Source: Sphaerulina vaccinii (Eukaryota; Ascomycota; Dothideomycetes; Mycosphaerellales; Mycosphaerellaceae). Taken from it: a stretch of 64,000 nucleotides of DNA. Below are positions 1-9,695 of this stretch, in pieces; the first letter of the stretch is position 1; each line of letters opens with the position of its first letter. Under the pieces are notes generated by a model. That model searched no databases. It saw only the letters and a program-made list of their open reading frames with translations, and was not told the origin of the DNA. The stretch spans positions 2,914,001 through 2,978,000 of the forward strand of contig JAKUDP010000002.1 of NCBI GenBank assembly GCA_022570795.1, given 5' to 3'. Made by a program: the position numbers and the translations under genes.

Positions 1-2
1 CA

Positions 3-3000
3 CCACCACAAATTGTAGCAAAGTCAGGACTTTCGCGCGCTGAACTAGCATTGCTCATCTTAAGACTGCTCTCAGACGTTATGGGCGACGACAGGTCGGC
101 GACTACAACACGGCGCTTTGTCAAGTCGGTCACAAGTCGATGGCTCCTGCACTTACTCTCAGAAAACGATGTACGCGTCGTTGAGCTCACGCTAGGTGTC
201 ATTTGCAGAGCTGTGTCGGCCCTCGGGCCTGACTTCAAAGCACCCTTTGTGGACAAACACGGCGGGTTCGTTACTCTGAAGGCTCGGCTCAAGCCATTCT
301 GGAGATCTCCCACGGTGTGGTCACTGGCCTTCGCTATCTTATTCGGTTCTAGCGTACCGTTAGGCTGGCTTGACCAGGACTTCACAGCCTTTTATCTAGT
401 GGAAATGCTCAGTGTTGATGATACACTAAAAGTCGCCAATCCCGAGATGTTGAGTGTCATCTTCACAATGCTGGAAGCTGGCTTGAGAAAAGTGGCATCC
501 GATGTGCCGGCAAATGAAGCAGAAAGTAAGCTTCTCAAGAATGTCATACAATTTCTCAGTGAGGTGTATGACAGAAGTAGCGCGTTCAGAGAGTTCGCAA
601 TCAGTTCGCGCTATCTGCAAGAGTTACTGTTCGTGCTCTTTCCGTTGCTGGCTGGAACCGATCGCCTCTCTGCTGAAACCGAGCTACAGTCCGAGGCCTT
701 GTCATTCAAAGGTGAAGAGGTCCGCATGAGGCCCCATTCGAATTCTCTCGGCGAACGGCCTCCTTCTGTTCGTAGCCTGAACATACACGACATCCACTCT
801 GGCAACAGAACACCGTCGCCCAGAGCTGCCAATCGTGTGCCCAAACCAAGGAGATTATCATCCTTCGTCCTCATCAATGATCGTTTGGCCGTTCCACCAG
901 CACAGTTCAAAGCTCCGATGGCACCTCCGAACGGCACTCCGGTCAGAATCAACGTCGCCAACGCGCTGGTCGAAGGGTTACTTGAGCTTGCCATCACCCT
1001 CGTCATCGACCAGGTCTGTTACAAGGACAAGTTCAGTGGAATTGGGCTGTTTCTCAAGGTCCCTCCGGGTTTCAAAGAGCATCAAGCTTATTTCGAGTCG
1101 TACGTTCTGGTGCATGCGCTGTCGCAGCTGGGTAGTCATCTTCGATTGAATCAGCACCTCTTGCTTGAGACCAGAGTACTGACGAACTTGGCTCGATACT
1201 CTCAGCATATGGCAGAAGCAGTATCGGAGGGCTGGTTCATCGATGGAGCCCAGCCACTCCTCGACTTCACTGGCGAGATCCTGGAGCACTTGCAACGACC
1301 AGAAATTGCCGAAGTGAAAGCGGTTAGGCTGTGCAGTCAGTCTACAACTGCCATTCGTGTCATCTTCCTCAAAGCTACACTATGGCGACTTGCAGAACTT
1401 AACGAAGATGCCAGCGAGAAAGATGTGAGCGACTTCCTTGTAAAGATGACTTATTGGCAGACCATACTCTTTTCGTCAGAGAACCAGGAGTCGATGTTCA
1501 CAAAGCTTATATGCTATCTGCTGTATCACAAGCTTGTGTCAAGTGTGCAATCAGTACGCATAGCTGCTGCACAACTTTGGCGCATGGTATTGGTTCAGAA
1601 GCCCACAGAGACTGCTACGATGCTGACGAATACAATGGGTCCCGATCAACGTCACTTATCGACTGGCTTCATGAGACTTGTCTCTATGGATGATGAAGAC
1701 TTTCTGGGATGGGTCGACAAGCAGCGGGATATGCTGGACAACGTCTTTTATAACTCGCTTAGCAAGCCATGGGATGACTTCGTCGAAACAGAGAATCGCA
1801 GCTCAGAGGAGACTACCAAGAATCGACTTAACAAAAGACGAGAAAAGCTTAAGCAATGGAAGATCGAAGAGACGAACTCAGACGACATCATAAACCGATA
1901 CGAAGTATCTACGAGCCACTGGCGTGCAAATGTACACGCGCAAGAACGAGCGAAACTGCAGAGGGCGCAACAGGATCACCAAGAGAATGTCAATCAGCTT
2001 ATGACGGCCTTCTCAAAGGTGAACAAGTGTCTGAGACAGCCTTGTGGACTGGAGCCAGCGCCTATCAGTAGGTGGCAGCTCGATGAGACCGAGGCCGCCA
2101 ATCGCATGCGTATGCGGCTAGTACCAGAAGCTGCTGAGCACAGAAAAGCACTCGAGCCAAAACGAAAGGGCTCGCAGCGCGCCCCTAATGGCAACTTGTC
2201 TATCGATACTCGTCTCAGATCACACTCGGAGCCACTTGCGTCTCCCGCTCCGTCAACTCCTGGTACTCCTTTTCCATCTATCACAGATGGGACCTCTGAG
2301 CCGGTAGGGCTTGTCGCGGGATACAGTCCAGCAAGGCCACGGGGCGACTCTATTTCTGAGTCTCAGATGCTCGAAGGAGGATTCGAAATGGTGGATGATC
2401 CAAAAGAAGACGAAGATGGCCTCATTGAGGACAAGAATCGTAAAGTCATGACCAGCTTGCAACGAGGAGACATGGTCCAGCAATTATACAACGTCTCTCG
2501 AATTGTTGGCCTGGAGGCGTGCGAAGGGCTGGTAGTCATTGGTCAAAAGTGCTTCTACATGCAGGACAACTTCTTCCAGCGATCAGATGGCGAGATTGTC
2601 AGTGTGTCACAAGCGCCTGAAGATGAGCGCGATCCGTACGTGCAGCTCATCTCTGGGAAAGACATTGGCGCTCAGCGCACCAAGCACGCCGCTGGCGATC
2701 AAGAGACGCGCCACTGGAGCTGGACCGAAGTACTGAGTGTTTCGAAACGTCGATTCTTACTGAGAGATGTTTCTGTTGAAGTGTTCTTCAGCGATGGAAG
2801 GAGCTACCTTATCACTTGCATGACGACCAAGGTTCGCGATGATCTGTTCAATGCTGTTGTCCACAGAGCACCGCACATATACAACACATCTTCACTTGTC
2901 AGCGAAGACTCGTGGCGGTTGGACACCCTTCGAAACCCAGAAGAAGCACCAAAGAATCTTGGCTCTAAGTTCAACAGTCTATTCAACTCTGGACCGACTC

Positions 3001-4838
3001 ATGCTGCTACTAAGAAATGGCAACGGGGTGAGATGTCAAATTTCCAGTATCTGATGCTTGTCAATACAATGGCTGGCAGAACCTTCAACGATCTCACACA
3101 ATACCCCGTGTTTCCGTGGGTGATAGCAGATTACAAAAGCGAGGAGCTCGATCTGGACGATCCAACGACATTTCGTGACTTCTCCAAGCCGATGGGCTGT
3201 CAGACACCCCTACGCGAGGCAGATTTCAAGGACAGATTCAAGCAATTCGCCGAGATGGGCGATCAAAATGCCCCCTCTTTCCATTACGGTACGCACTACT
3301 CATCAGCCATGATTGTCAGTTCTTACCTCATTCGACTGCAACCATTCGTCCAGTCCTATCTTCTGCTACAAGGCGGAAGTTTCGATCATGCCGACAGATT
3401 GTTTGACTCTATTGAGAAGGCCTGGCAGTCAGCTTCCAAGGACAACATGAGCGATGTTCGCGAGCTGACTCCAGAGTTCTTCTACTTGTCCGAATTCTTG
3501 AGCAACGTCAACAAGTATGACTTCGGCACAAAGCAGGTGACGGGAGAGCTCGTCAACGATGTCAAACTGCCTAAATGGGCTAAAGGCGACCCGCATGTCT
3601 TCATCACAAAACATCGCGAAGCACTCGAGAGCCCGTACGTGAGCCAGCATTTGCCTGATTGGATTGACTTGATCTTTGGCTACAAGCAGAGAGGAGAAGC
3701 TGCGATCGAAGCCACGAATGTCTTCAATCACCTGTCTTATGCTGGCGCGAAGGATCTTGACAAGATTGATGATCGGGTGGAGCACATTGCTACGATCGGT
3801 ATCATCCACTCCTTTGGGCAGACACCACATCAGGTTTTCCAGAAGCCGCATGTGTACCACGAAGCTGACAAGCAGACCGAGCCAAAGCTTGACACTGTGG
3901 CAGAGACGCTCGTTCGTCTGCCAGAGCCTGATGTCAATACGGGCGAGAAAGTGGCAGACTTTACGCTAGCGCCAACTCAAGGTAGAGTGCTCGCAGCAGG
4001 ACCTTACAAGTTGAACGTCCTGCCTGATTGCACTCGCTACATGCAGTGGGGCTTTGCCGACAACAGCATTCGGTTCTTCTCGTCGCACAGCAAGCGCGCT
4101 ATGGGTCTATACGAGAACACTCATGTCGGTCCTGTCACCACAGCGACTTTCGTGGACAGCAGGACCCTCATCACTGGTGGCCAAGACTGCACTATAGGTG
4201 TTTGGAAGCTCACGCAGAGTAAAGAGTTGATTGAGATCACGCCAAAGACGTATCTCTTTGGTCACAGGACAGCTGTTAGTGTCTTAGCCGCAAGCAGAGT
4301 CTTCAGCACACTTCTCTCAGTATCTGCTGATGGTCAAGCTCTACTATGGGGTCTGAACAAATTCAATTGCATTCGAGTTCTCCTTCCAGCCGGTGATAAG
4401 CCAATACAGGCTGCAAAAGTCAGCAATACTTCAGGACATATCTTGCTCTGCCGTGGAGCGTACGTGCTGCTTTACACTCTCAATGGACATCTTCTGGTTG
4501 AACAGAAGCTCTGCGAACGCGAAGACGAGGAGATTGTCTGCTGCGCTTTCTACGAAGGACAAGGAAATGAGTATCTTCAGAGGGAGCTCATCTTTACTGG
4601 GCATGCGCATGGAGTGACTAATGTCTGGGCATTGACTACGCTCAGTGATGGGAGCTGGTATCTACAGTTGGTAAAGAGGATGCAGCATACGGATTTTATG
4701 GAATCCTCGAGTAGAGTGGCGAGCATCACTGCTGTATTGCCATCTGCGAGAGAAGTGTACACTGGTGATGAAGATGGCAATGTATGGAGGTGGGAGTGTG
4801 TCATTAGAGATGGAAGTATGAGCTCTAGAGGGAGGTAG
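3..4838 (+). CDS. BPH1: BEACH domain / WD40 protein (Beige homologue), 5' end outside window
   Basis: The frame is open from the first bases of the window, so the gene begins upstream; 1611 residues are visible and the stop is at 4836-4838. BEACH proteins are large scaffolds acting in vesicle trafficking, lysosome/vacuole fission and cell-wall related sorting. The visible order is typical: a long alpha-helical region with a low-complexity Ser/Pro stretch, a PH-like domain (about residues 830-960), the BEACH domain with its hallmark KWQRGEMSNFQYLMLVN (about 1000-1280), including FPWVIADY and GYKQRGEAA, and then C-terminal WD40 repeats (for example TGGQDCTIGVWKL). No intron is needed in this part. 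Yeast Bph1 is about 2,170 residues, so roughly a quarter to a third is probably missing upstream. The family is certain; exact orthology to Bph1 is likely but not proven. Confidence 0.93.
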   Translation, partial: PPQIVAKSGLSRAELALLILRLLSDVMGDDRSATTTRRFVKSVTSRWLLHLLSENDVRVVELTLGVICRAVSALGPDFKAPFVDKHGGFVTLKARLKPFWRSPTVWSLAFAILFGSSVPLGWLDQDFTAFYLVEMLSVDDTLKVANPEMLSVIFTMLEAGLRKVASDVPANEAESKLLKNVIQFLSEVYDRSSAFREFAISSRYLQELLFVLFPLLAGTDRLSAETELQSEALSFKGEEVRMRPHSNSLGERPPSVRSLNIHDIHSGNRTPSPRAANRVPKPRRLSSFVLINDRLAVPPAQFKAPMAPPNGTPVRINVANALVEGLLELAITLVIDQVCYKDKFSGIGLFLKVPPGFKEHQAYFESYVLVHALSQLGSHLRLNQHLLLETRVLTNLARYSQHMAEAVSEGWFIDGAQPLLDFTGEILEHLQRPEIAEVKAVRLCSQSTTAIRVIFLKATLWRLAELNEDASEKDVSDFLVKMTYWQTILFSSENQESMFTKLICYLLYHKLVSSVQSVRIAAAQLWRMVLVQKPTETATMLTNTMGPDQRHLSTGFMRLVSMDDEDFLGWVDKQRDMLDNVFYNSLSKPWDDFVETENRSSEETTKNRLNKRREKLKQWKIEETNSDDIINRYEVSTSHWRANVHAQERAKLQRAQQDHQENVNQLMTAFSKVNKCLRQPCGLEPAPISRWQLDETEAANRMRMRLVPEAAEHRKALEPKRKGSQRAPNGNLSIDTRLRSHSEPLASPAPSTPGTPFPSITDGTSEPVGLVAGYSPARPRGDSISESQMLEGGFEMVDDPKEDEDGLIEDKNRKVMTSLQRGDMVQQLYNVSRIVGLEACEGLVVIGQKCFYMQDNFFQRSDGEIVSVSQAPEDERDPYVQLISGKDIGAQRTKHAAGDQETRHWSWTEVLSVSKRRFLLRDVSVEVFFSDGRSYLITCMTTKVRDDLFNAVVHRAPHIYNTSSLVSEDSWRLDTLRNPEEAPKNLGSKFNSLFNSGPTHAATKKWQRGEMSNFQYLMLVNTMAGRTFNDLTQYPVFPWVIADYKSEELDLDDPTTFRDFSKPMGCQTPLREADFKDRFKQFAEMGDQNAPSFHYGTHYSSAMIVSSYLIRLQPFVQSYLLLQGGSFDHADRLFDSIEKAWQSASKDNMSDVRELTPEFFYLSEFLSNVNKYDFGTKQVTGELVNDVKLPKWAKGDPHVFITKHREALESPYVSQHLPDWIDLIFGYKQRGEAAIEATNVFNHLSYAGAKDLDKIDDRVEHIATIGIIHSFGQTPHQVFQKPHVYHEADKQTEPKLDTVAETLVRLPEPDVNTGEKVADFTLAPTQGRVLAAGPYKLNVLPDCTRYMQWGFADNSIRFFSSHSKRAMGLYENTHVGPVTTATFVDSRTLITGGQDCTIGVWKLTQSKELIEITPKTYLFGHRTAVSVLAASRVFSTLLSVSADGQALLWGLNKFNCIRVLLPAGDKPIQAAKVSNTSGHILLCRGAYVLLYTLNGHLLVEQKLCEREDEEIVCCAFYEGQGNEYLQRELIFTGHAHGVTNVWALTTLSDGSWYLQLVKRMQHTDFMESSSRVASITAVLPSAREVYTGDEDGNVWRWECVIRDGSMSSRGR

Positions 4839-5257
4839 ACACGTCGGCTGTAAGTGCATCGAGCATAGAAAAGAAGACATGAATTGGCATATTACTGAAA
4901 GACCTCTCTGATAGTCCGTATCATCTCTGCAGCATGCTTCTCTCCAAGCTCAGCAAAGCAGAGAGCACACGTTCTCTGAATACCCTATTCGCTAGGACAA
5001 CACATCTGCTTACGATGCCACAGTCGTCGACGAAATTCGCAGAGACACATCAGAATGCCATCTCATCTCTGCATTGCCAGCCGCAGACCATGGGATCTAA
5101 ATGAGCGACAGGGCAGTACCAGACCTACTACGAAATCAGAGATCCATCGAAGACACGTGGAACTCGAACCTTGTCAGTTCTTCGCTAGCGCACAGGTCTA
5201 TAAAGTTCGCAGAGAACTCCTTTTCCTCTTCCTCAACCAACACCACTCGATCACAGG
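4839..5257. other. Intergenic, no gene seen
   Basis: Spacer between the BEACH gene and the first BTB gene. It should hold the terminator of the former and the promoter of the latter. The short open frames here show no recognisable coding pattern. Confidence 0.6.
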
Positions 5258-6005
5258 ATGGACAAGGAACGGCGACTCGACGCTTGCACAGCAAGATTGT
5301 TCAACAACGACCTGTACCACGATATTGTAGTGCAATGCGAGGAAGAGAAATGGTACGCGCACAGGGCAATTGTCTGCCCACGTTCGGGCTTCTTTGTTAA
5401 AGCATGTAATAGCAAATTCAGAGTATGAGGAAATGATGACAGATCTCACTGCATACCTATATACTAACTAAGCACAGGAATCTCGCGACAAGACGATTAC
5501 ACTCCACGAAGACGAACCTCAGGTCGTTGATAATATGCTGCGATACATCTACAGCGCAGACTATGACGACCAGAGCACGAACTGCGAGCCTGCTGATACA
5601 GAGCATCTCGCCATGCTTACGAACGTCAAAGTACATACTGCTGCGGACAAGTACAATGTACCAGGTCTTAGCGGCCTAGCTGAGGTCAAATTCCAGGCAC
5701 TGGCTATGAGCGGCTGGGCACTAGATGATTTCGCACTGGCTATCGAGGAGATGTTCACTGTGGACCCATCTACAAAGATAGCTTTACAGAGGAAAGCAGT
5801 CGAGATTGCCGCGAAGCACGCCACGCAATTGTACGCGGAGAAAGACAGCGTATTCCGCACGATCGCAGTCGAAACCCCTGAGTTTGCTTCGAAACTTGCC
5901 GAGGCCATTCTTGTGGGCGGAACGAGAGAAAGTAAGGAGACACGCTACAGCTGTCCGTTTTGTTCCTTGGAACATGTAAGAACTACCATGGGCGGAAATG
6001 GGTGA
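5258..6005 (+). CDS. BTB/POZ domain protein with C-terminal zinc-ribbon half, tandem copy 1
   Basis: Two exons, 5258..5422 and 5478..6005, give 230 residues. The 55-bp intron starts GTATGA and ends CACAG. The ATG at 5258 gives MDKERRLDACTARLF, followed by the BTB core: DIVVQCEEEKWYAHRAIVC, the conserved ESRDK at the exon junction, then HEDEPQVVDNMLRYIYS and KVHTAADKYNVPGL. The C-terminus holds one CPFC half of a zinc ribbon and then stops at TGA. The reading frame continues beyond that stop with GVYCCPYCG up to 6077, which matches the second CxxC half of the neighbouring paralogue, so this copy seems to have lost its ribbon through a nonsense codon. BTB domains of this type mediate protein-protein contacts; the partner is unknown. 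Confidence 0.8.
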
Positions 6006-6077
6006 GGCGTATACTGCTGCCCGTATTGTGGCATGATTGGGACCAGGAATAAGTGGCAAGTGGTGAAGGATAAATGA
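6006..6077 (+). pseudogene. Stop-separated second half of the zinc ribbon of BTB copy 1
   Basis: Directly downstream and in frame with the TGA of the preceding gene, 23 more codons read GVYCCPYCGMIGTRN and then WQVVKDK before a second stop at 6075-6077. The position and spacing match the CRFCG half-ribbon and the FIVVGRG end of copy 2. This is best read as the former C-terminus, cut off by a nonsense mutation, or reached only by readthrough. Confidence 0.6.
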
Positions 6078-6362
6078 GCAGGATGTCCTTTGCGAGAGAC
6101 AGGTCAAGTACGAGTGGACTTCAAAGATGAAGTGGAATGATTGGGAGAAACCCCGAGAACGATCGTTTTCCTCTGAACCCGTTGCGGCATGTCAAGGAGT
6201 GAAGTGTCTCAACTTCACTGTCTCAACTTCACTTTCTAGCGTTGACCAGCAAACATTCGCGCATAAATCGAAACACATCCTCTCTTCTGAAACACCGAGC
6301 ACCACGCATCCCGATACTAAAGTTTCCTAGTCTCTTCACAATCACCAACATATCAAAGAAAG

Positions 6363-7073
6363 ATGGTCGAAAACATCAAGATTTCGCTCGTTGCTGGCAC
6401 CGCGACTCTCTTTAACAGCGAGGATTACCGCGACTTCATCATTCAGTGCGAGGAGACGACCTGGCCAGCACACAAAGCCATCGTGTGCCCGCGCTCCACC
6501 TACTTTCACAAGGCCTGCAATGGCGAATTCAAGGTGCGTAGGACGCGACGATGCTTCGACGAGATACTAAGACCTAATGAAGCAGCAGGAGTCTCGAGAC
6601 AAGAAGATCACTTTACCCACGAGGATGAGCCAGGCATTGTCCATCGAATGTTACATTTCATCTACAGTGGCGGCTACGAGAACACCGAACCAGACTCCGC
6701 AATCCTCACCAGTGTCAAAGTCCACACAATTGCAGACAAGTACGATGTGCCCGGCTTGGCTGAATTAGCTACAATCAAGTTCGGAGAGCTGGCCGAGCAG
6801 CTATTCGCCAAAGAGGGCTTTTGCAACATGGCTGGCGAGGTCCCTGAATTTGCCGCACAGCTATGCATCACAGTGCTGAAGAAGAAGAAGAAGCTGGAGG
6901 ACCTGAAAAAGGAGAACAGTGTGCTGCTCAAACCTGGAGAAGTCTGCCTGCGTTGCCCTCATTGTCAAAATGGGCAGATCGCAGCGCCGCTGGCTGGCTC
7001 GGCTACGTATAGCTGCCGATTCTGCGGACGTAGCATGCTGGACCGTCATTTCATTGTGGTCGGACGAGGGTGA
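6363..7073 (+). CDS. BTB/POZ domain protein with zinc ribbon, tandem copy 2 (frame disturbed)
   Basis: Paralogue of the gene immediately upstream. The ATG at 6363 gives MVENIKISLVAGTATLFNSE and then DFIIQCEETTWPAHKAIVC. A 55-bp intron (6534..6588), the same length and position as in copy 1, would restore the conserved ESRDKKITL, but the following frame then misses the BTB continuation HEDEPGIVHRMLHFIYS by one base. The frame can be kept only by retaining the intron (ORF 6363..7073, 236 residues) or by using a later acceptor at 6623 (90-bp intron) that drops ESRDKKITL. The copy also lacks about 40 residues of the region after LAEQLF compared with copy 1. The C-terminus carries both ribbon halves, CPHC and CRFC. 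It is either a decaying gene or one with a shifted splice site. Confidence 0.65.
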   Translation: MVENIKISLVAGTATLFNSEDYRDFIIQCEETTWPAHKAIVCPRSTYFHKACNGEFKVRRTRRCFDEILRPNEAAGVSRQEDHFTHEDEPGIVHRMLHFIYSGGYENTEPDSAILTSVKVHTIADKYDVPGLAELATIKFGELAEQLFAKEGFCNMAGEVPEFAAQLCITVLKKKKKLEDLKKENSVLLKPGEVCLRCPHCQNGQIAAPLAGSATYSCRFCGRSMLDRHFIVVGRG

Positions 7074-7107
7074 AGCCTGGGAGGATGTAAGAGAGGCATG
7101 AGCTCGG

Positions 7108-7252
7108 GGCTGGGGAGTTGCGTTACAAGTGTCCATAGCGAGGGTGTGGAAAGGAAATGGTTCGACAACGCATCTTAGCAGGGAACATCGTATGCCCTCA
7201 TTGCAATGTCAACCAGCTCGGCACTATCTGGACTGCTCGTCAGGTCGTCTGA
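7108..7252 (+). pseudogene. Relic of a third zinc-ribbon C-terminus
   Basis: One frame reads LRYKCP, a stop (TAG), RGCGKEMVRQRILAGNIVCPHC and then NQLGTIWTARQVV before TGA at 7250-7252. The paired CxxC pattern and the short hydrophobic tail resemble the C-termini of the two BTB genes just upstream. No BTB domain precedes it, so it looks like the leftover 3' end of a third tandem copy. An alternative is a terminal exon of copy 2, but the internal TAG argues against that. Confidence 0.45.
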
Positions 7253-7484
7253 GCATTGGGTCCCATGTTTGCGGCTCCTAGGAAGAACTTTGAACAGAGC
7301 AGCATGCAGGAAGAAGACTACATTCTGAAGCTATCAGTAAATAGCTCCAGCTCAAGGTCGACGAATTTGTCCTGGGTTTCGGGAAGGCTTCCTGACATAG
7401 TCGAGCTAGTGTTCTTGGATGTCTGTTTTCAGGACTTGCGCCTCAAGAGTCATGATATTTGTAAGACTACTTCTTCTCCTTTCC

Positions 7485-8408
7485 TCATATGGCAGTACCT
7501 CTCTCGAAGCTCTCCCTAATATCCGCAGTATACTTGTTGTAGAACCTCGCCAGCTTCATGTTGAACTGCTTGTTCTTCTCATTGATGAACGTGACATCCT
7601 GTCCATCCTCGTCTGGTCGTCCTCTTTCTCTGCGCTTCTTCTGCCTCACTTCCTCCGCCTTCTTGATATCTGTGACCAGTCGATCCACAGCATCTTTCGA
7701 AGGCTTTCCTTCAGCATGAATACTGCTATCGCTTGTCGAGTAGAAAGTCCCGTCCTTGTCAACAGCGATCAGCTCACCGTCCTGTGTCTCGACCAGCTCC
7801 AATCCACCGCTCGCGACTGCTCTGTTGATCGCATCCCTCTTATTTTGTTCATAGCTTGCCAGCCTCTCGTCAAAACCAGCTTTAGCCATTTGCCCCAGCT
7901 GCCGCTCATACACTTTCCCGGCTTCTTTATTGTAGTCCGCAAACTGGTTCTCATCTCGTTTTCGCGCTTTCTCAGCTAGTCGTTCGTCCCATCTTTCACT
8001 CTCCTCAATCGTCCAGTCCCAAGCCCGTTTGCGCTCAAAGTCCTCGCCGCCTTCCTCCACCTCCGCTTTCAGCAGTTTGTGTTGTGCGATGTCCTTTTTC
8101 CGGTTGATGGAGGTCAGTTGTGAAGGGTCGACAGAAGCTCGTTGCATTTCGTGTTTGGTGTCTTGAAGGTTGGATTTACGACTGGCAGCATTTCGTGCGC
8201 GGAGAGCTGCAAATCGAGCGGCGCGTTCGTCTGCTGCCGATTTCTTCTCTTCAGTGGTAGAAGTTGCTGGGGCCGCTTCTTCAGCATCCTCTTTGAATTC
8301 TGTTTCGAGTTGTTGATCCGGCGCACTCGTCTCTGCAAATCGTCGCTTAGATGACTCGGCGTCTTCCTCGAGAGCGGGCGATCCCTTTCGTTTGCGTGTG
8401 TTGGGCAT
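7485..8408 (-). CDS. SYF2: Pre-mRNA-splicing factor SYF2
   Basis: Single exon, 307 residues, starting at the ATG at 8408 (MPNTRKRKGSP). SYF2 is a small component of the NineTeen complex of the spliceosome and acts in the nucleus in pre-mRNA splicing and cell-cycle progression. The N-terminal 90 residues are charged and disordered. The SYF2 domain follows, with KRAWDWTIEESERWDERL, then YNKEAGKVYERQLGQM, and the conserved C-terminal block DVTFINEKNKQFNMKLARFY followed by YTADIRESFERGTA. Length and order match fungal orthologues. It is transcribed divergently from the thioredoxin gene, with only 141 bp between the two start codons. Confidence 0.93.
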   Translation of the reverse strand: MPNTRKRKGSPALEEDAESSKRRFAETSAPDQQLETEFKEDAEEAAPATSTTEEKKSAADERAARFAALRARNAASRKSNLQDTKHEMQRASVDPSQLTSINRKKDIAQHKLLKAEVEEGGEDFERKRAWDWTIEESERWDERLAEKARKRDENQFADYNKEAGKVYERQLGQMAKAGFDERLASYEQNKRDAINRAVASGGLELVETQDGELIAVDKDGTFYSTSDSSIHAEGKPSKDAVDRLVTDIKKAEEVRQKKRRERGRPDEDGQDVTFINEKNKQFNMKLARFYNKYTADIRESFERGTAI

Positions 8409-8549
8409 ATTGGTGGATGTTGTTGTTATTCTTGAACTTGAGCGCAAAGAAATGCGTCACTTGGGTCGACGGTCTTGGCACTTCACTTTCAGACATCAAG
8501 ACACCTCTACCAACAACCACTTCCTACACAACAACTACTGTCAGCCAAA
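8409..8549. promoter_or_regulatory. Shared divergent promoter SYF2 / thioredoxin
   Basis: The two ATGs face away from each other across 141 bp, so both promoters and both 5' leaders must lie in this stretch. No canonical TATA box is evident. The promoter call rests on geometry only. Confidence 0.6.
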
Positions 8550-9176
8550 ATGAGTAAAGTCATCAGCATCACCGGCACAGGCCACTTCAAACAAACCACC
8601 GCCTCCTCCACCTACACCATCGTCGACTTCTACGCAGACTGGTGCGGTCCCTGCAAAGTCATCTTCCCCGTCTTCGAACAACTCGCCGCCGCAGAATCCA
8701 AACCCGGCCGCATCATCTTCTGCAAAGTAAACGTCGACACTTGCCGCGATGTAGCTTCCATCTACGGCATTTCCGCCATGCCAACATTCCTCGTACTGAA
8801 AGGCAGTAAAGTTGTTGAGACCGTTCGAGGCGCGAATCCTACTGCTCTGCGATCTGCGATTCTGTCGGCTGCGGCTGATGCTGCTAAGGGACCTGCGAAG
8901 GCGAATACGAGTGCGCTGTTCAGTGGGAAGGGACAGACGTTAGGGAGTGAGACGTCAAGTGGGAGGACGAGTGCTGGACCTGGGATTGGAGCGAGTTTGC
9001 CGAATTTTGGACAGATGTTGTCTTCACCTGGAGCTTTTGCGCAAGGGAGAGGGTTACCGGCTATGGTTGTGAGGTTCATCGGGCTGTACTTGTCTACGCT
9101 GTTCAGTTTCGATCCTATGAGGACGGCGGAGGATAGTCCGTTTGCGGTTAAGAAGACGAGTGTGAGGTCGAGGTAG
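8550..9176 (+). CDS. Thioredoxin-domain protein with C-terminal extension
   Basis: Single exon, 208 residues from ATG 8550. Residues 1-105 form a thioredoxin fold with the active site WCGPC (C32 and C35), the buried DFYADW strand and the cis-proline at P78 in AMPT. The dithiol site predicts disulfide reductase activity. The remaining 100 residues are Ser/Gly/Ala-rich with a hydrophobic segment near the end (MVVRFIGLYLSTLF), unlike the 105-110-residue housekeeping thioredoxins; the tail could be a membrane or protein anchor. There is no signal peptide. It shares its promoter region with SYF2. The fold is certain; the physiological role is not. Confidence 0.88.
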   Translation: MSKVISITGTGHFKQTTASSTYTIVDFYADWCGPCKVIFPVFEQLAAAESKPGRIIFCKVNVDTCRDVASIYGISAMPTFLVLKGSKVVETVRGANPTALRSAILSAAADAAKGPAKANTSALFSGKGQTLGSETSSGRTSAGPGIGASLPNFGQMLSSPGAFAQGRGLPAMVVRFIGLYLSTLFSFDPMRTAEDSPFAVKKTSVRSR

Positions 9177-9257
9177 ACCCAGACCTATTGACGGAAAATG
9201 AGTTACGAGGGTGTTTTGGCGTTTGGAGAGCAGGTTGACACGAGATATCAGTCAGTG

Positions 9258-9333
9258 GAATACCCCTTTTTTGCCACGCGATACCAGTCTTGAGTATCAA
9301 TGGCCAGCGACAACACGAAAGCAAAGAAACCGC
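9258..9333 (+). repeat. Diverged direct repeat, copy A (partner at 9617..9695)
   Basis: Shares with 9617..9695 the ordered blocks ATACCC plus T-run, GCGATAC, a CACTCTT/CAGTCTT-like block and ATATCAATGGCCAGCGACAA followed by CACGAAAGC. Small indels separate the blocks. Both copies could begin a short peptide MASDNTKAK, but the two diverge straight afterwards. Confidence 0.7.
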
Positions 9334-9616
9334 CCATTTACCTTATGGATATGGAGGTACATATCTTCGATGGCATTGTCACTCCTCAACAGTCGTCAAT
9401 GGTCTAGCGGTAAGACCAGTAAGTCGTCAGCGAAGCTGATGCTGAGAAACACAGATCTAACGATCGAGCCGTCGAGCAGTCGATGTCCAATTGGGCACAT
9501 GCTCGAACGATCCAGTCTCGCTCTGCGCCGCGAGCCAGCAGACGACTGTTTTTGTTTTGCTCAAGACCAAAGCGCACCGAGTAGAACAAACGCAAGTCAA
9601 ATGAGGAGTCATATAG

Positions 9617-9695
9617 AATACCCTTTTTTATGCGCGATACACCACTCTTTGATATCAATGGCCAGCGACAACACGAAAGCCAAAAGGAAAACGCC
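9617..9695 (+). repeat. Diverged direct repeat, copy B (partner at 9258..9333)
   Basis: Second copy of the segment described for 9258..9333, about 360 bp downstream in the same orientation. Confidence 0.7.

Noticed and set aside
9396..9475. tRNA-Glu-like segment (ATGGTCTAGCGGTAAGACC) with a possible B box GATCGAGCC downstream
   Set aside because: The D-arm resembles tRNA-Glu, but no acceptor stem, anticodon stem or T stem can be paired.
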